This document shows positions 22,910 through 35,399 of a DNA stretch of 64,000 nt, one piece after another; within the stretch, counting starts at the first letter, position 1; every line of letters begins with the position of its first letter. Origin of the DNA: Favolaschia claudopus (taxonomy: Eukaryota; Basidiomycota; Agaricomycetes; Agaricales; Mycenaceae). The notes beneath the pieces are model-generated. The model searched no databases and was not told where the DNA came from. It saw nothing but the letters and a program-made list of their open reading frames with translations. A program made the position numbers and the translations under genes. The stretch lies in NCBI GenBank assembly GCA_037176885.1, contig JAWWNJ010000095.1, forward strand, positions 990,032 through 1,054,031. The letters are read 5' to 3'.

Positions 22910-22994
22910 CAATTTATTGCATTCATATGGACCACTATTCAAAGGGTGAAACTATTTACTGGATGGAAATATTGCTATGGACATGTATGAAAGA

Positions 22995-24403
22995 TTATGG
23001 AGGAGGTAACTGATTATACGACGGGAAACCGAAGTCCGGATTAAAGTCAGAATAGGTAAAATTTTGGATGGGATGCAGCGGTTCTTGGGCAAAGGAAGGC
23101 ATCGAAAGCGGCGGGTGAGCAAGCACCGGGTCCACCGAGCCAAGCTGGCCAGAATATTGGATTCGGGGTGCGGAAGTTTGTTGGTACGAGATTGGTGTGT
23201 TGTCGAGGTAGAACGGAGTGGGCTGTGCAGGCAGTTGAGATGTGGATGGGGGCGGGGCAGCTTGAGAGGTGGAAGCGATGGGAGGAGAGGGAATAGCAGC
23301 ACGACGACCGCGTGGCGCACGCGTGAAAAGCCCACGATATTTGTTGCTGTCGCGCTCGGTAGGATGCTCGTCGAAATATTTGGTAATTCGCTCGAGAAGG
23401 GCGGCTCTTGTGCCGGCTTCGTCGAGCTGTAGCGAGAAGGCAATATCAACGAGGTTGTCCTTGTTCTTCGCAGAGAGGAGACCAGTGTAAGCTGCATTTG
23501 GGTCGCGGTTCCGGCGATTCTCGTCACGCTGATTCTCCTTCTCCCTGCGACGCTGTGCCGCATCCACTTTCTTCTGATCCTTTCGAGTCCTCTCTGCTTC
23601 TTTTTCCGCCGCCAACTTTTTGCCCTCGGCTGATGTCAAGACCCGCGCTTCGACATTCAGCTTCCGCTTCTTGCTCACCCGCGCATCCCGCTCATTTACC
23701 ACTCGGGAGATTGGGTAGCCCCGGAGAACACGAACCCGGGCTTGAGCTTGGTGCCATCTGCACATACCGCCTCGATGATTGTGATGAGCTCCAAGTTTGC
23801 GCTGCGATGCTTATACTTGGCGCGTTGTTTGCGTGAGTACAGATACTTGCGCCGGCTTGCCTTCTTCCCACCACCCCGCTGTACGCCTTTTTCGTCCATG
23901 TTGTATATATTCTCGATGGGAATTTCATGCTTCTCCACGAGTTCCGCGAGTTTATCAAAGTAGCGACCAATGACAGGCTCGTTAAAGGCTTTTGCGCGCT
24001 TGGGATCAAGAGCGGAGGCATTGAAAAAGGAGAGGGAAGGATGCCGTTTGAGAAAGGCATAAACCCAGTTACGGCTGGGCCTCTTTTTGAGCGGGTGTAG
24101 CTGCTGGGCGCGAGCTCGAACAGCCTTTTTTGAGAGTGGGACACCGATTTCACCAAGGTACTCCGCCCATTTGACCAGTACAAACTCCACTGAGGGGCTG
24201 AGAAAGGATTGGGATTGGCGGGCCTCAGAAGGGGAGCTATGGATATTACTGAAGCGAGCGTGAAGAGTAGAATAAGGTATGCCGAAGTCGCGAGCAGCTT
24301 GCTTGATGTTTGGCTTCCGGCCATACTGCCTCTGATGCAGGAGGCAGTTGCAGGCTTGCTTGATCTTCTGTTCTCGGTCATCAGAAGATGGGCCCGCTGG
24401 CAT
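22995..24403 (-). pseudogene. pogo-like transposase lacking its central catalytic region
   Basis: The first frame runs from ATG 24403 to TAA 23696 (235 residues). It shows an N-terminal helix-turn-helix (REQKIKQACN...IKQAARDFGIPYSTLHARF, ~12-50) and a CENPB/Tc5-type DNA-binding region (SVEFVLVKWAEYLGEIGVPL and RNWVYAFLKRHPSLSF, ~70-125). The start of the DDE domain follows, with the first catalytic Asp in NMDEKG, and it stops just after SPEW. The sequence then continues in another frame (from ~23720 to 22995) with a Lys/Glu/Arg-rich linker and a SAP-like motif (LVDIAFSLQLDEAGTRAALL). The segment with the second and third acidic residues is missing, so an internal deletion plus frameshift is inferred. 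The product could bind DNA but not catalyse transposition. Confidence 0.82.
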
Positions 24404-24505
24404 GCAACGCGTCAAGGAAGACGCGTACGGTCAACAACACGGTCGCGTGGGTGCTTGTTTGGTACACATCAGCGGAGTTTGATTTTGTCACGCTCACCAG
24501 AAATG

Positions 24506-24842
24506 TCCTCCAGCGCGCAACAACGACGCACCGGTAAAAAATTCCGAGCACGCAGAGCATGCCTAGTATGCATCTCAACTCTGCTCCCCCTTTCCCGGGG
24601 TTTTTTCCTTGAGATTTGAGGCCGGAATAGGATGATACCTTCCAGCATCACTGACTTTGATGCTCCGGTAAGTCTTTCTTAATACCTTCCTCTCGTCCTT
24701 TCCCTTAGTTTTTTCATATGTGTGTAGCTAAGATGTACATGAATGAATGCCGGAAGTTTCCGGGGGCAAGAGATAAAAGGGAACAGAGAGAAATCGGAAA
24801 TCCAGACCCATTGTGCAAATCCAGCCCTAATTGGCAGTATAG
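24506..24842 (-). repeat. Right 337-bp terminal inverted repeat
   Basis: Reverse complement of 21664-22000. I noticed no mismatch when reading the two arms side by side. Confidence 0.88.
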
Positions 24843-26995
24843 TACGGAATACACAAGGCAACCCCCAAGCACAGACGTTAAGGTTTGCGACAACACCACA
24901 ACACAGACGTTAAGGTTAGTGGTCCCACTCCCCCGACGGAATTCACCAAAATCCAAAATTTTTTCGGCAGCTTCGGAAAGGAAACCACGGACCAAGCAAT
25001 CCAGCAAGGCAATGCACGGGTTAGATGACGCAATCCAGGAAGGCATTGGGCAACTAGCCACTCAAACCTCCCCGCCTTCGTAAAGGAAATCGCGGGGCAC
25101 CGAGTGAACAGAAGGACGTACTCAAGTGTACAACACAACTGCCAACAATACATTACCAAGTACGGTACACCACAGAGCCTTATAGTAGCCAATCAACCCA
25201 GTCTGACCCTGTCGAACACATTCGGAGTGCTCTACCCACCACGCCACCTTGAGTCACAGCAGCAATTGCTTGCCTGGCAGTTTTGATTTCTACAAAACGA
25301 CCCCGCACCAAGCCTACTTGTATCGCTGCAACTACATCCGTCTGGGCAGCTATAGGGAACAGAGATCAGGCACACCTACTGGCCTTCAAAGGCTATGTTT
25401 GAGTCTCCAATAGCGAGCAGACTCTGCTGATCGGAAATCGTACCCGAGTCAAACACAATGTACCAGACTCAATTAGCCACCCATTGCCTTGGGTATAGGC
25501 TCGAAACGAAGCCTTTGACCGGCATTATAAGGCTATATGCGTGGCGGGAAAATCCGAGGGCATTGAGGCACTCAAGCAGGATATTGACTTGAATATTGCC
25601 TAGCTACGGTAACGGGGAATTCAGAGCTCAATTCCGTGCAACAGGTCCCCGAATCCATGGGAATCCACTGCCAGACTTTGAAACAGCCCACTCAATTGAG
25701 CGGAATCCACTGCCACCTTGTGAAAACGTCCTCGAACTCAGTGGAATCCACTGCCACCCTGTGAAAAGCCGCCTCAAATGGGTGGAATCCACTGCCACCC
25801 TGGAATCCACTGCCAACAACAAATTGAAGACACTTCTTATAGCTGAAAGCAAAGCGTTATAATAAACACAACTCAAAGGAAACCCTCTCAGCCAACGCAA
25901 TTGCCCAAACGAATTATTATAACGGCTCACCAGCCCTTATAATAAATGCCAGCTAAAATCATTATGATAGTCACCGGTTGGAGAGAGCGGAAAATATTGC
26001 TGGAACCAAATATGTCCCAAACGGCCTACAAACCATGGTAGTGTCACCGCGAATGGCCTGACAGGTCTCGTTGACTTGCTATATGGCCTCGAACGGAAAC
26101 CGTAGGCAAACAATCGAAACTCTGATAGCGGAGTCAATTCTCTACCGATTGCCTTGGTTGTAGGCTCGAATTGAAGCGTTTGAATAGAGCTACAAGGGTC
26201 TGCAATGATCGGCCTTATCGAACCGCATGAAGGGACTCAAGTACTGGGAGGCGTTGAATATATACGGTCAAACTGTGTGCAGAGACAAGTGCACTGCATC
26301 AACTGAATACGTCTCACTGATAGGCCTTCACAACCACGCATTACGAGTCACTGGTATCTTGGCAAGGTTTAGGGATATCAACTTCAACGGGTATAGACAC
26401 TGCGTAAACCCAAACACACCGATCGAAGCTATACGGAATCCAGCAAGGCAACACCAGAGCAGAGACGTTAAGGTTGGCAACAACCCAACAGCACGGACGT
26501 TAAGGTTAGCGGCCCCACTCCCCCGACGGAATCCACCAAAATCCAAAATTTTTTCGGCAGCTTCGGAAAGGAAATCGAAGGGCACACAATCCAGCAAGGC
26601 AGTGTACGGGTTAACAACGGAATGCAGCAAGACATTGGCGAACTAGCCACTCATAGCTCCCCGCTATCGTAAAGGAAACCAAGGTCAACGGAGTGAAAGG
26701 AAGAGACGTAAGCAAGTAGCGACCATCCATTATAAGGCCGGAGCCCACAGAGCCTCGATACAACACTTCAAACAGTACAGACATTCAGTGAAGGTCAACC
26801 ATCATTATAAGGCCAGAATAGCACCAATACGACCACAGCCTTATAGTGTTCAACTGAGTCAATACAATATGAGACTGTGTTCAACCAGGCAAGTGAACAC
26901 TGTTGAGCCCATGTACCAAGAGTCCGAGGCCATGCATTGTAATGGAGCGAAGCCTTGGTGATATTGCTTGGAATGCGGAGGGGGATGCAGCAAGA

Positions 26996-29797
26996 CTAGC
27001 TATCTTACCCGGGAATGCAGGCCTGAATTCCGTGAAATAGGCCTCAAAACCAGTGGAATCCACACCACCTTTGGCAGCGTGGGAGGGAATCCATGCCACC
27101 TTTGTGCAAATGCCCCCAGAATGGACGGAATCCACACCACCTACTGGAATCCACGCCACCTGCTGGAATCCACCAAAAATCTGAGAGCCAACTCGAAAAT
27201 GTGAACGGATACTTATAGACGACCCCAAGCCCTTATAATAGATGTGGAAAAAATTATAATCACCAGCAAGGCCTTATAAGAATTGCGACTCACCGCCAAA
27301 AAAAATTATAAGCCAGAGCCAAGGCTTATAAGAAATGCGATTGAACAGCCGACTCAAGGCATCGGGAAAAAATGGTGAAGACCAAAAGGGTGCCAAATAG
27401 CCTGGGAATCAGCCTAGTGTCACCGCAAACACCCGAACAGGTCTCGTTGACGTGCTATATTGACTTGGAGGGAAACCGTACAGCTTGGACGGAAAGCTTG
27501 GTACGACAGTCAATTGAGCACCGATTGCCTTGGGTATGGGCTCGAATTGAAGCGATTGACGACGACTATAAGATGACATCATCATCGATCGAGCCGCAGG
27601 TCACCTGACATTTACGACTCGGTCAAACACTGCGTTCGAAGCCATACGGAATACACAAGGCAACCCCCAAGCACAGACGTTAAGGTTTGCGACAACACCA
27701 CAACACAGACGTTAAGGTTAGTGGTCCCACTCCCCCGACGGAATTCACCAAAATCCAAAATTTTTTCGGCAGCTTCGGAAAGGAAACCACGGACCAAGCA
27801 ATCCAGCAAGGCAATGCACGGGTTAGATGACGCAATCCAGGAAGGCATTGGGCAACTAGCCACTCAAACCTCCCCGCCTTCGTAAAGGAAATCGCGGGGC
27901 ACCGAGTGAACAGAAGGACGTACTCAAGTGTACAACACAACTGCCAACAATACATTACCAAGTACGGTACACCACAGAGCCTTATAGTAGCCAATCAACC
28001 CAGTCTGACCCTGTCGAACACATTCGGAGTGCTCTACCCACCACGCCACCTTGAGTCACAGCAGCAATTGCTTGCCTGGCAGTTTTGATTTCTACAAAAC
28101 GACCCCGCACCAAGCCTACTTGTATCGCTGCAACTACATCCGTCTGGGCAGCTATAGGGAACAGAGATCAGGCACACCTACTGGCCTTCAAAGGCTATGT
28201 TTGAGTCTCCAATAGCGAGCAGACTCTGCTGATCGGAAATCGTACCCGAGTCAAACACAATGTACCAGACTCAATTAGCCACCCATTGCCTTGGGTATAG
28301 GCTCGAAACGAAGCCTTTGACCGGCATTATAAGGCTATATGCGTGGCGGGAAAATCCGAGGGCATTGAGGCACTCAAGCAGGATATTGACTTGAATATTG
28401 CCTAGCTACGGTAACGGGGAATTCAGAGCTCAATTCCGTGCAACAGGTCCCCGAATCCATGGGAATCCACTGCCAGACTTTGAAACAGCCCACTCAATTG
28501 AGCGGAATCCACTGCCACCTTGTGAAAACGTCCTCGAACTCAGTGGAATCCACTGCCACCCTGTGAAAAGCCGCCTCAAATGGGTGGAATCCACTGCCAC
28601 CCTGGAATCCACTGCCAACAACAAATTGAAGACACTTCTTATAGCTGAAAGCAAAGCGTTATAATAAACACAACTCAAAGGAAACCCTCTCAGCCAACGC
28701 AATTGCCCAAACGAATTATTATAACGGCTCACCAGCCCTTATAATAAATGCCAGCTAAAATCATTATGATAGTCACCGGTTGGAGAGAGCGGAAAATATT
28801 GCTGGAACCAAATATGTCCCAAACGGCCTACAAACCATGGTAGTGTCACCGCGAATGGCCTGACAGGTCTCGTTGACTTGCTATATGGCCTCGAACGGAA
28901 ACCGTAGGCAAACAATCGAAACTCTGATAGCGGAGTCAATTCTCTACCGATTGCCTTGGTTGTAGGCTCGAATTGAAGCGTTTGAATAGAGCTACAAGGG
29001 TCTGCAATGATCGGCCTTATCGAACCGCATGAAGGGACTCAAGTACTGGGAGGCGTTGAATATATACGGTCAAACTGTGTGCAGAGACAAGTGCACTGCA
29101 TCAACTGAATACGTCTCACTGATAGGCCTTCACAACCACGCATTACGAGTCACTGGTATCTTGGCAAGGTTTAGGGATATCAACTTCAACGGGTATAGAC
29201 ACTGCGTAAACCCAAACACACCGATCGAAGCTATACGGAATCCAGCAAGGCAACACCAGAGCAGAGACGTTAAGGTTGGCAACAACCCAACAGCACGGAC
29301 GTTAAGGTTAGCGGCCCCACTCCCCCGACGGAATCCACCAAAATCCAAAATTTTTTCGGCAGCTTCGGAAAGGAAATCGAAGGGCACACAATCCAGCAAG
29401 GCAGTGTACGGGTTAACAACGGAATGCAGCAAGACATTGGCGAACTAGCCACTCATAGCTCCCCGCTATCGTAAAGGAAACCAAGGTCAACGGAGTGAAA
29501 GGAAGAGACGTAAGCAAGTAGCGACCATCCATTATAAGGCCGGAGCCCACAGAGCCTCGATACAACACTTCAAACAGTACAGACATTCAGTGAAGGTCAA
29601 CCATCATTATAAGGCCAGAATAGCACCAATACGACCACAGCCTTATAGTGTTCAACTGAGTCAATACAATATGAGACTGTGTTCAACCAGGCAAGTGAAC
29701 ACTGTTGAGCCCATGTACCAAGAGTCCGAGGCCATGCATTGTAATGGAGCGAAGCCTTGGTGATATTGCTTGGAATGCGGAGGGGGATGCAGCAAGA
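26996..29797 (-). repeat. Array A unit 4 (2,802 bp)
   Basis: A complete A1 plus A2 pair; no transposon. Confidence 0.9.
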
Positions 29798-32599
29798 CTA
29801 GCTATCTTACCCGGGAATGCAGGCCTGAATTCCGTGAAATAGGCCTCAAAACCAGTGGAATCCACACCACCTTTGGCAGCGTGGGAGGGAATCCATGCCA
29901 CCTTTGTGCAAATGCCCCCAGAATGGACGGAATCCACACCACCTACTGGAATCCACGCCACCTGCTGGAATCCACCAAAAATCTGAGAGCCAACTCGAAA
30001 ATGTGAACGGATACTTATAGACGACCCCAAGCCCTTATAATAGATGTGGAAAAAATTATAATCACCAGCAAGGCCTTATAAGAATTGCGACTCACCGCCA
30101 AAAAAAATTATAAGCCAGAGCCAAGGCTTATAAGAAATGCGATTGAACAGCCGACTCAAGGCATCGGGAAAAAATGGTGAAGACCAAAAGGGTGCCAAAT
30201 AGCCTGGGAATCAGCCTAGTGTCACCGCAAACACCCGAACAGGTCTCGTTGACGTGCTATATTGACTTGGAGGGAAACCGTACAGCTTGGACGGAAAGCT
30301 TGGTACGACAGTCAATTGAGCACCGATTGCCTTGGGTATGGGCTCGAATTGAAGCGATTGACGACGACTATAAGATGACATCATCATCGATCGAGCCGCA
30401 GGTCACCTGACATTTACGACTCGGTCAAACACTGCGTTCGAAGCCATACGGAATACACAAGGCAACCCCCAAGCACAGACGTTAAGGTTTGCGACAACAC
30501 CACAACACAGACGTTAAGGTTAGTGGTCCCACTCCCCCGACGGAATTCACCAAAATCCAAAATTTTTTCGGCAGCTTCGGAAAGGAAACCACGGACCAAG
30601 CAATCCAGCAAGGCAATGCACGGGTTAGATGACGCAATCCAGGAAGGCATTGGGCAACTAGCCACTCAAACCTCCCCGCCTTCGTAAAGGAAATCGCGGG
30701 GCACCGAGTGAACAGAAGGACGTACTCAAGTGTACAACACAACTGCCAACAATACATTACCAAGTACGGTACACCACAGAGCCTTATAGTAGCCAATCAA
30801 CCCAGTCTGACCCTGTCGAACACATTCGGAGTGCTCTACCCACCACGCCACCTTGAGTCACAGCAGCAATTGCTTGCCTGGCAGTTTTGATTTCTACAAA
30901 ACGACCCCGCACCAAGCCTACTTGTATCGCTGCAACTACATCCGTCTGGGCAGCTATAGGGAACAGAGATCAGGCACACCTACTGGCCTTCAAAGGCTAT
31001 GTTTGAGTCTCCAATAGCGAGCAGACTCTGCTGATCGGAAATCGTACCCGAGTCAAACACAATGTACCAGACTCAATTAGCCACCCATTGCCTTGGGTAT
31101 AGGCTCGAAACGAAGCCTTTGACCGGCATTATAAGGCTATATGCGTGGCGGGAAAATCCGAGGGCATTGAGGCACTCAAGCAGGATATTGACTTGAATAT
31201 TGCCTAGCTACGGTAACGGGGAATTCAGAGCTCAATTCCGTGCAACAGGTCCCCGAATCCATGGGAATCCACTGCCAGACTTTGAAACAGCCCACTCAAT
31301 TGAGCGGAATCCACTGCCACCTTGTGAAAACGTCCTCGAACTCAGTGGAATCCACTGCCACCCTGTGAAAAGCCGCCTCAAATGGGTGGAATCCACTGCC
31401 ACCCTGGAATCCACTGCCAACAACAAATTGAAGACACTTCTTATAGCTGAAAGCAAAGCGTTATAATAAACACAACTCAAAGGAAACCCTCTCAGCCAAC
31501 GCAATTGCCCAAACGAATTATTATAACGGCTCACCAGCCCTTATAATAAATGCCAGCTAAAATCATTATGATAGTCACCGGTTGGAGAGAGCGGAAAATA
31601 TTGCTGGAACCAAATATGTCCCAAACGGCCTACAAACCATGGTAGTGTCACCGCGAATGGCCTGACAGGTCTCGTTGACTTGCTATATGGCCTCGAACGG
31701 AAACCGTAGGCAAACAATCGAAACTCTGATAGCGGAGTCAATTCTCTACCGATTGCCTTGGTTGTAGGCTCGAATTGAAGCGTTTGAATAGAGCTACAAG
31801 GGTCTGCAATGATCGGCCTTATCGAACCGCATGAAGGGACTCAAGTACTGGGAGGCGTTGAATATATACGGTCAAACTGTGTGCAGAGACAAGTGCACTG
31901 CATCAACTGAATACGTCTCACTGATAGGCCTTCACAACCACGCATTACGAGTCACTGGTATCTTGGCAAGGTTTAGGGATATCAACTTCAACGGGTATAG
32001 ACACTGCGTAAACCCAAACACACCGATCGAAGCTATACGGAATCCAGCAAGGCAACACCAGAGCAGAGACGTTAAGGTTGGCAACAACCCAACAGCACGG
32101 ACGTTAAGGTTAGCGGCCCCACTCCCCCGACGGAATCCACCAAAATCCAAAATTTTTTCGGCAGCTTCGGAAAGGAAATCGAAGGGCACACAATCCAGCA
32201 AGGCAGTGTACGGGTTAACAACGGAATGCAGCAAGACATTGGCGAACTAGCCACTCATAGCTCCCCGCTATCGTAAAGGAAACCAAGGTCAACGGAGTGA
32301 AAGGAAGAGACGTAAGCAAGTAGCGACCATCCATTATAAGGCCGGAGCCCACAGAGCCTCGATACAACACTTCAAACAGTACAGACATTCAGTGAAGGTC
32401 AACCATCATTATAAGGCCAGAATAGCACCAATACGACCACAGCCTTATAGTGTTCAACTGAGTCAATACAATATGAGACTGTGTTCAACCAGGCAAGTGA
32501 ACACTGTTGAGCCCATGTACCAAGAGTCCGAGGCCATGCATTGTAATGGAGCGAAGCCTTGGTGATATTGCTTGGAATGCGGAGGGGGATGCAGCAAGA
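29798..32599 (-). repeat. Array A unit 5 (2,802 bp)
   Basis: A complete A1 plus A2 pair; no variant noticed. Confidence 0.9.
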
Positions 32600-35399
32600 C
32601 TAGCTATCTTACCCGGGAATGCAGGCCTGAATTCCGTGAAATAGGCCTCAAAACCAGTGGAATCCACACCACCTTTGGCAGCGTGGGAGGGAATCCATGC
32701 CACCTTTGTGCAAATGCCCCCAGAATGGACGGAATCCACACCACCTACTGGAATCCACGCCACCTGCTGGAATCCACCAAAAATCTGAGAGCCAACTCGA
32801 AAATGTGAACGGATACTTATAGACGACCCCAAGCCCTTATAATAGATGTGGAAAAAATTATAATCACCAGCAAGGCCTTATAAGAATTGCGACTCACCGC
32901 CAAAAAAATTATAAGCCAGAGCCAAGGCTTATAAGAAATGCGATTGAACAGCCGACTCAAGGCATCGGGAAAAAATGGTGAAGACCAAAAGGGTGCCAAA
33001 TAGCCTGGGAATCAGCCTAGTGTCACCGCAAACACCCGAACAGGTCTCGTTGACGTGCTATATTGACTTGGAGGGAAACCGTACAGCTTGGACGGAAAGC
33101 TTGGTACGACAGTCAATTGAGCACCGATTGCCTTGGGTATGGGCTCGAATTGAAGCGATTGACGACGACTATAAGATGACATCATCATCGATCGAGCCGC
33201 AGGTCACCTGACATTTACGACTCGGTCAAACACTGCGTTCGAAGCCATACGGAATACACAAGGCAACCCCCAAGCACAGACGTTAAGGTTTGCGACAACA
33301 CCACAACACAGACGTTAAGGTTAGTGGTCCCACTCCCCCGACGGAATTCACCAAAATCCAAAATTTTTTCGGCAGCTTCGGAAAGGAAACCACGGACCAA
33401 GCAATCCAGCAAGGCAATGCACGGGTTAGATGACGCAATCCAGGAAGGCATTGGGCAACTAGCCACTCAAACCTCCCCGCCTTCGTAAAGGAAATCGCGG
33501 GGCACCGAGTGAACAGAAGGACGTACTCAAGTGTACAACACAACTGCCAACAATACATTACCAAGTACGGTACACCACAGAGCCTTATAGTAGCCAATCA
33601 ACCCAGTCTGACCCTGTCGAACACATTCGGAGTGCTCTACCCACCACGCCACCTTGAGTCACAGCAGCAATTGCTTGCCTGGCAGTTTTGATTTCTACAA
33701 AACGACCCCGCACCAAGCCTACTTGTATCGCTGCAACTACATCCGTCTGGGCAGCTATAGGGAACAGAGATCAGGCACACCTACTGGCCTTCAAAGGCTA
33801 TGTTTGAGTCTCCAATAGCGAGCAGACTCTGCTGATCGGAAATCGTACCCGAGTCAAACACAATGTACCAGACTCAATTAGCCACCCATTGCCTTGGGTA
33901 TAGGCTCGAAACGAAGCCTTTGACCGGCATTATAAGGCTATATGCGTGGCGGGAAAATCCGAGGGCATTGAGGCACTCAAGCAGGATATTGACTTGAATA
34001 TTGCCTAGCTACGGTAACGGGAATTCAGAGCTCAATTCCGTGCAACAGGTCCCCGAATCCATGGGAATCCACTGCCAGACTTTGAAACAGCCCACTCAAT
34101 TGAGCGGAATCCACTGCCACCTTGTGAAAACGTCCTCGAACTCAGTGGAATCCACTGCCACCCTGTGAAAAGCCGCCTCAAATGGGTGGAATCCACTGCC
34201 ACCCTGGAATCCACTGCCAACAACAAATTGAAGACACTTCTTATAGCTGAAAGCAAAGCGTTATAATAAACACAACTCAAAGGAAACCCTCTCAGCCAAC
34301 GCAATTGCCCAAACGAATTATTATAACGGCTCACCAGCCCTTATAATAAATGCCAGCTAAAATCATTATGATAGTCACCGGTTGGAGAGAGCGGAAAATA
34401 TTGCTGGAACCAAATATGTCCCAAACGGCCTACAAACCATGGTAGTGTCACCGCGAATGGCCTGACAGGTCTCGTTGACTTGCTATATGGCCTCGAACGG
34501 AAACCGTAGGCAAACAATCGAAACTCTGATAGCGGAGTCAATTCTCTACCGATTGCCTTGGTTGTAGGCTCGAATTGAAGCGTTTGAATAGAGCTACAAG
34601 GGTCTGCAATGATCGGCCTTATCGAACCGCATGAAGGGACTCAAGTACTGGGAGGCGTTGAATATATACGGTCAAACTGTGTGCAGAGACAAGTGCACTG
34701 CATCAACTGAATACGTCTCACTGATAGGCCTTCACAACCACGCATTACGAGTCACTGGTATCTTGGCAAGGTTTAGGGATATCAACTTCAACGGGTATAG
34801 ACACTGCGTAAACCCAAACACACCGATCGAAGCTATACGGAATCCAGCAAGGCAACACCAGAGCAGAGACGTTAAGGTTGGCAACAACCCAACAGCACGG
34901 ACGTTAAGGTTAGCGGCCCCACTCCCCCGACGGAATCCACCAAAATCCAAAATTTTTTCGGCAGCTTCGGAAAGGAAATCGAAGGGCACACAATCCAGCA
35001 AGGCAGTGTACGGGTTAACAACGGAATGCAGCAAGACATTGGCGAACTAGCCACTCATAGCTCCCCGCTATCGTAAAGGAAACCAAGGTCAACGGAGTGA
35101 AAGGAAGAGACGTAAGCAAGTAGCGACCATCCATTATAAGGCCGGAGCCCACAGAGCCTCGATACAACACTTCAAACAGTACAGACATTCAGTGAAGGTC
35201 AACCATCATTATAAGGCCAGAATAGCACCAATACGACCACAGCCTTATAGTGTTCAACTGAGTCAATACAATATGAGACTGTGTTCAACCAGGCAAGTGA
35301 ACACTGTTGAGCCCATGTACCAAGAGTCCGAGGCCATGCATTGTAATGGAGCGAAGCCTTGGTGATATTGCTTGGAATGCGGAGGGGGATGCAGCAAGA
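32600..35399 (-). repeat. Array A unit 6 (2,800 bp, two 1-bp deletions)
   Basis: One A is missing from the A-run near 32901 and one G from the GGGG before the A2 hairpin (about 34020). Both are homopolymer changes. Confidence 0.9.

Larger units (their letters stand above)
21664..24842. mobile_element. pogo/Tc1-like DNA transposon with 337-bp inverted repeats, internally deleted
   Basis: The element begins CTATACTGCCAATTAGGG and ends with its reverse complement. It is flanked by the target duplication TA (21662-21663 and 24843-24844), as expected of the Tc1/mariner superfamily. The intact site is visible in the other twelve units. It carries two convergent genes: a spliced coiled-coil protein (plus) and a transposase pseudogene lacking the central catalytic segment (minus). 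The long, apparently identical inverted repeats suggest recent movement, presumably catalysed by an intact relative elsewhere. Confidence 0.88.
21013..26995 (-). repeat. Array A unit 3, interrupted by a pogo-like transposon
   Basis: The unit is 5,983 bp. Subtracting the 3,179-bp element and its 2-bp target duplication leaves exactly 2,802 bp, and the host sequence resumes without loss in module A1 after GAAGCCATA. Confidence 0.92.
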
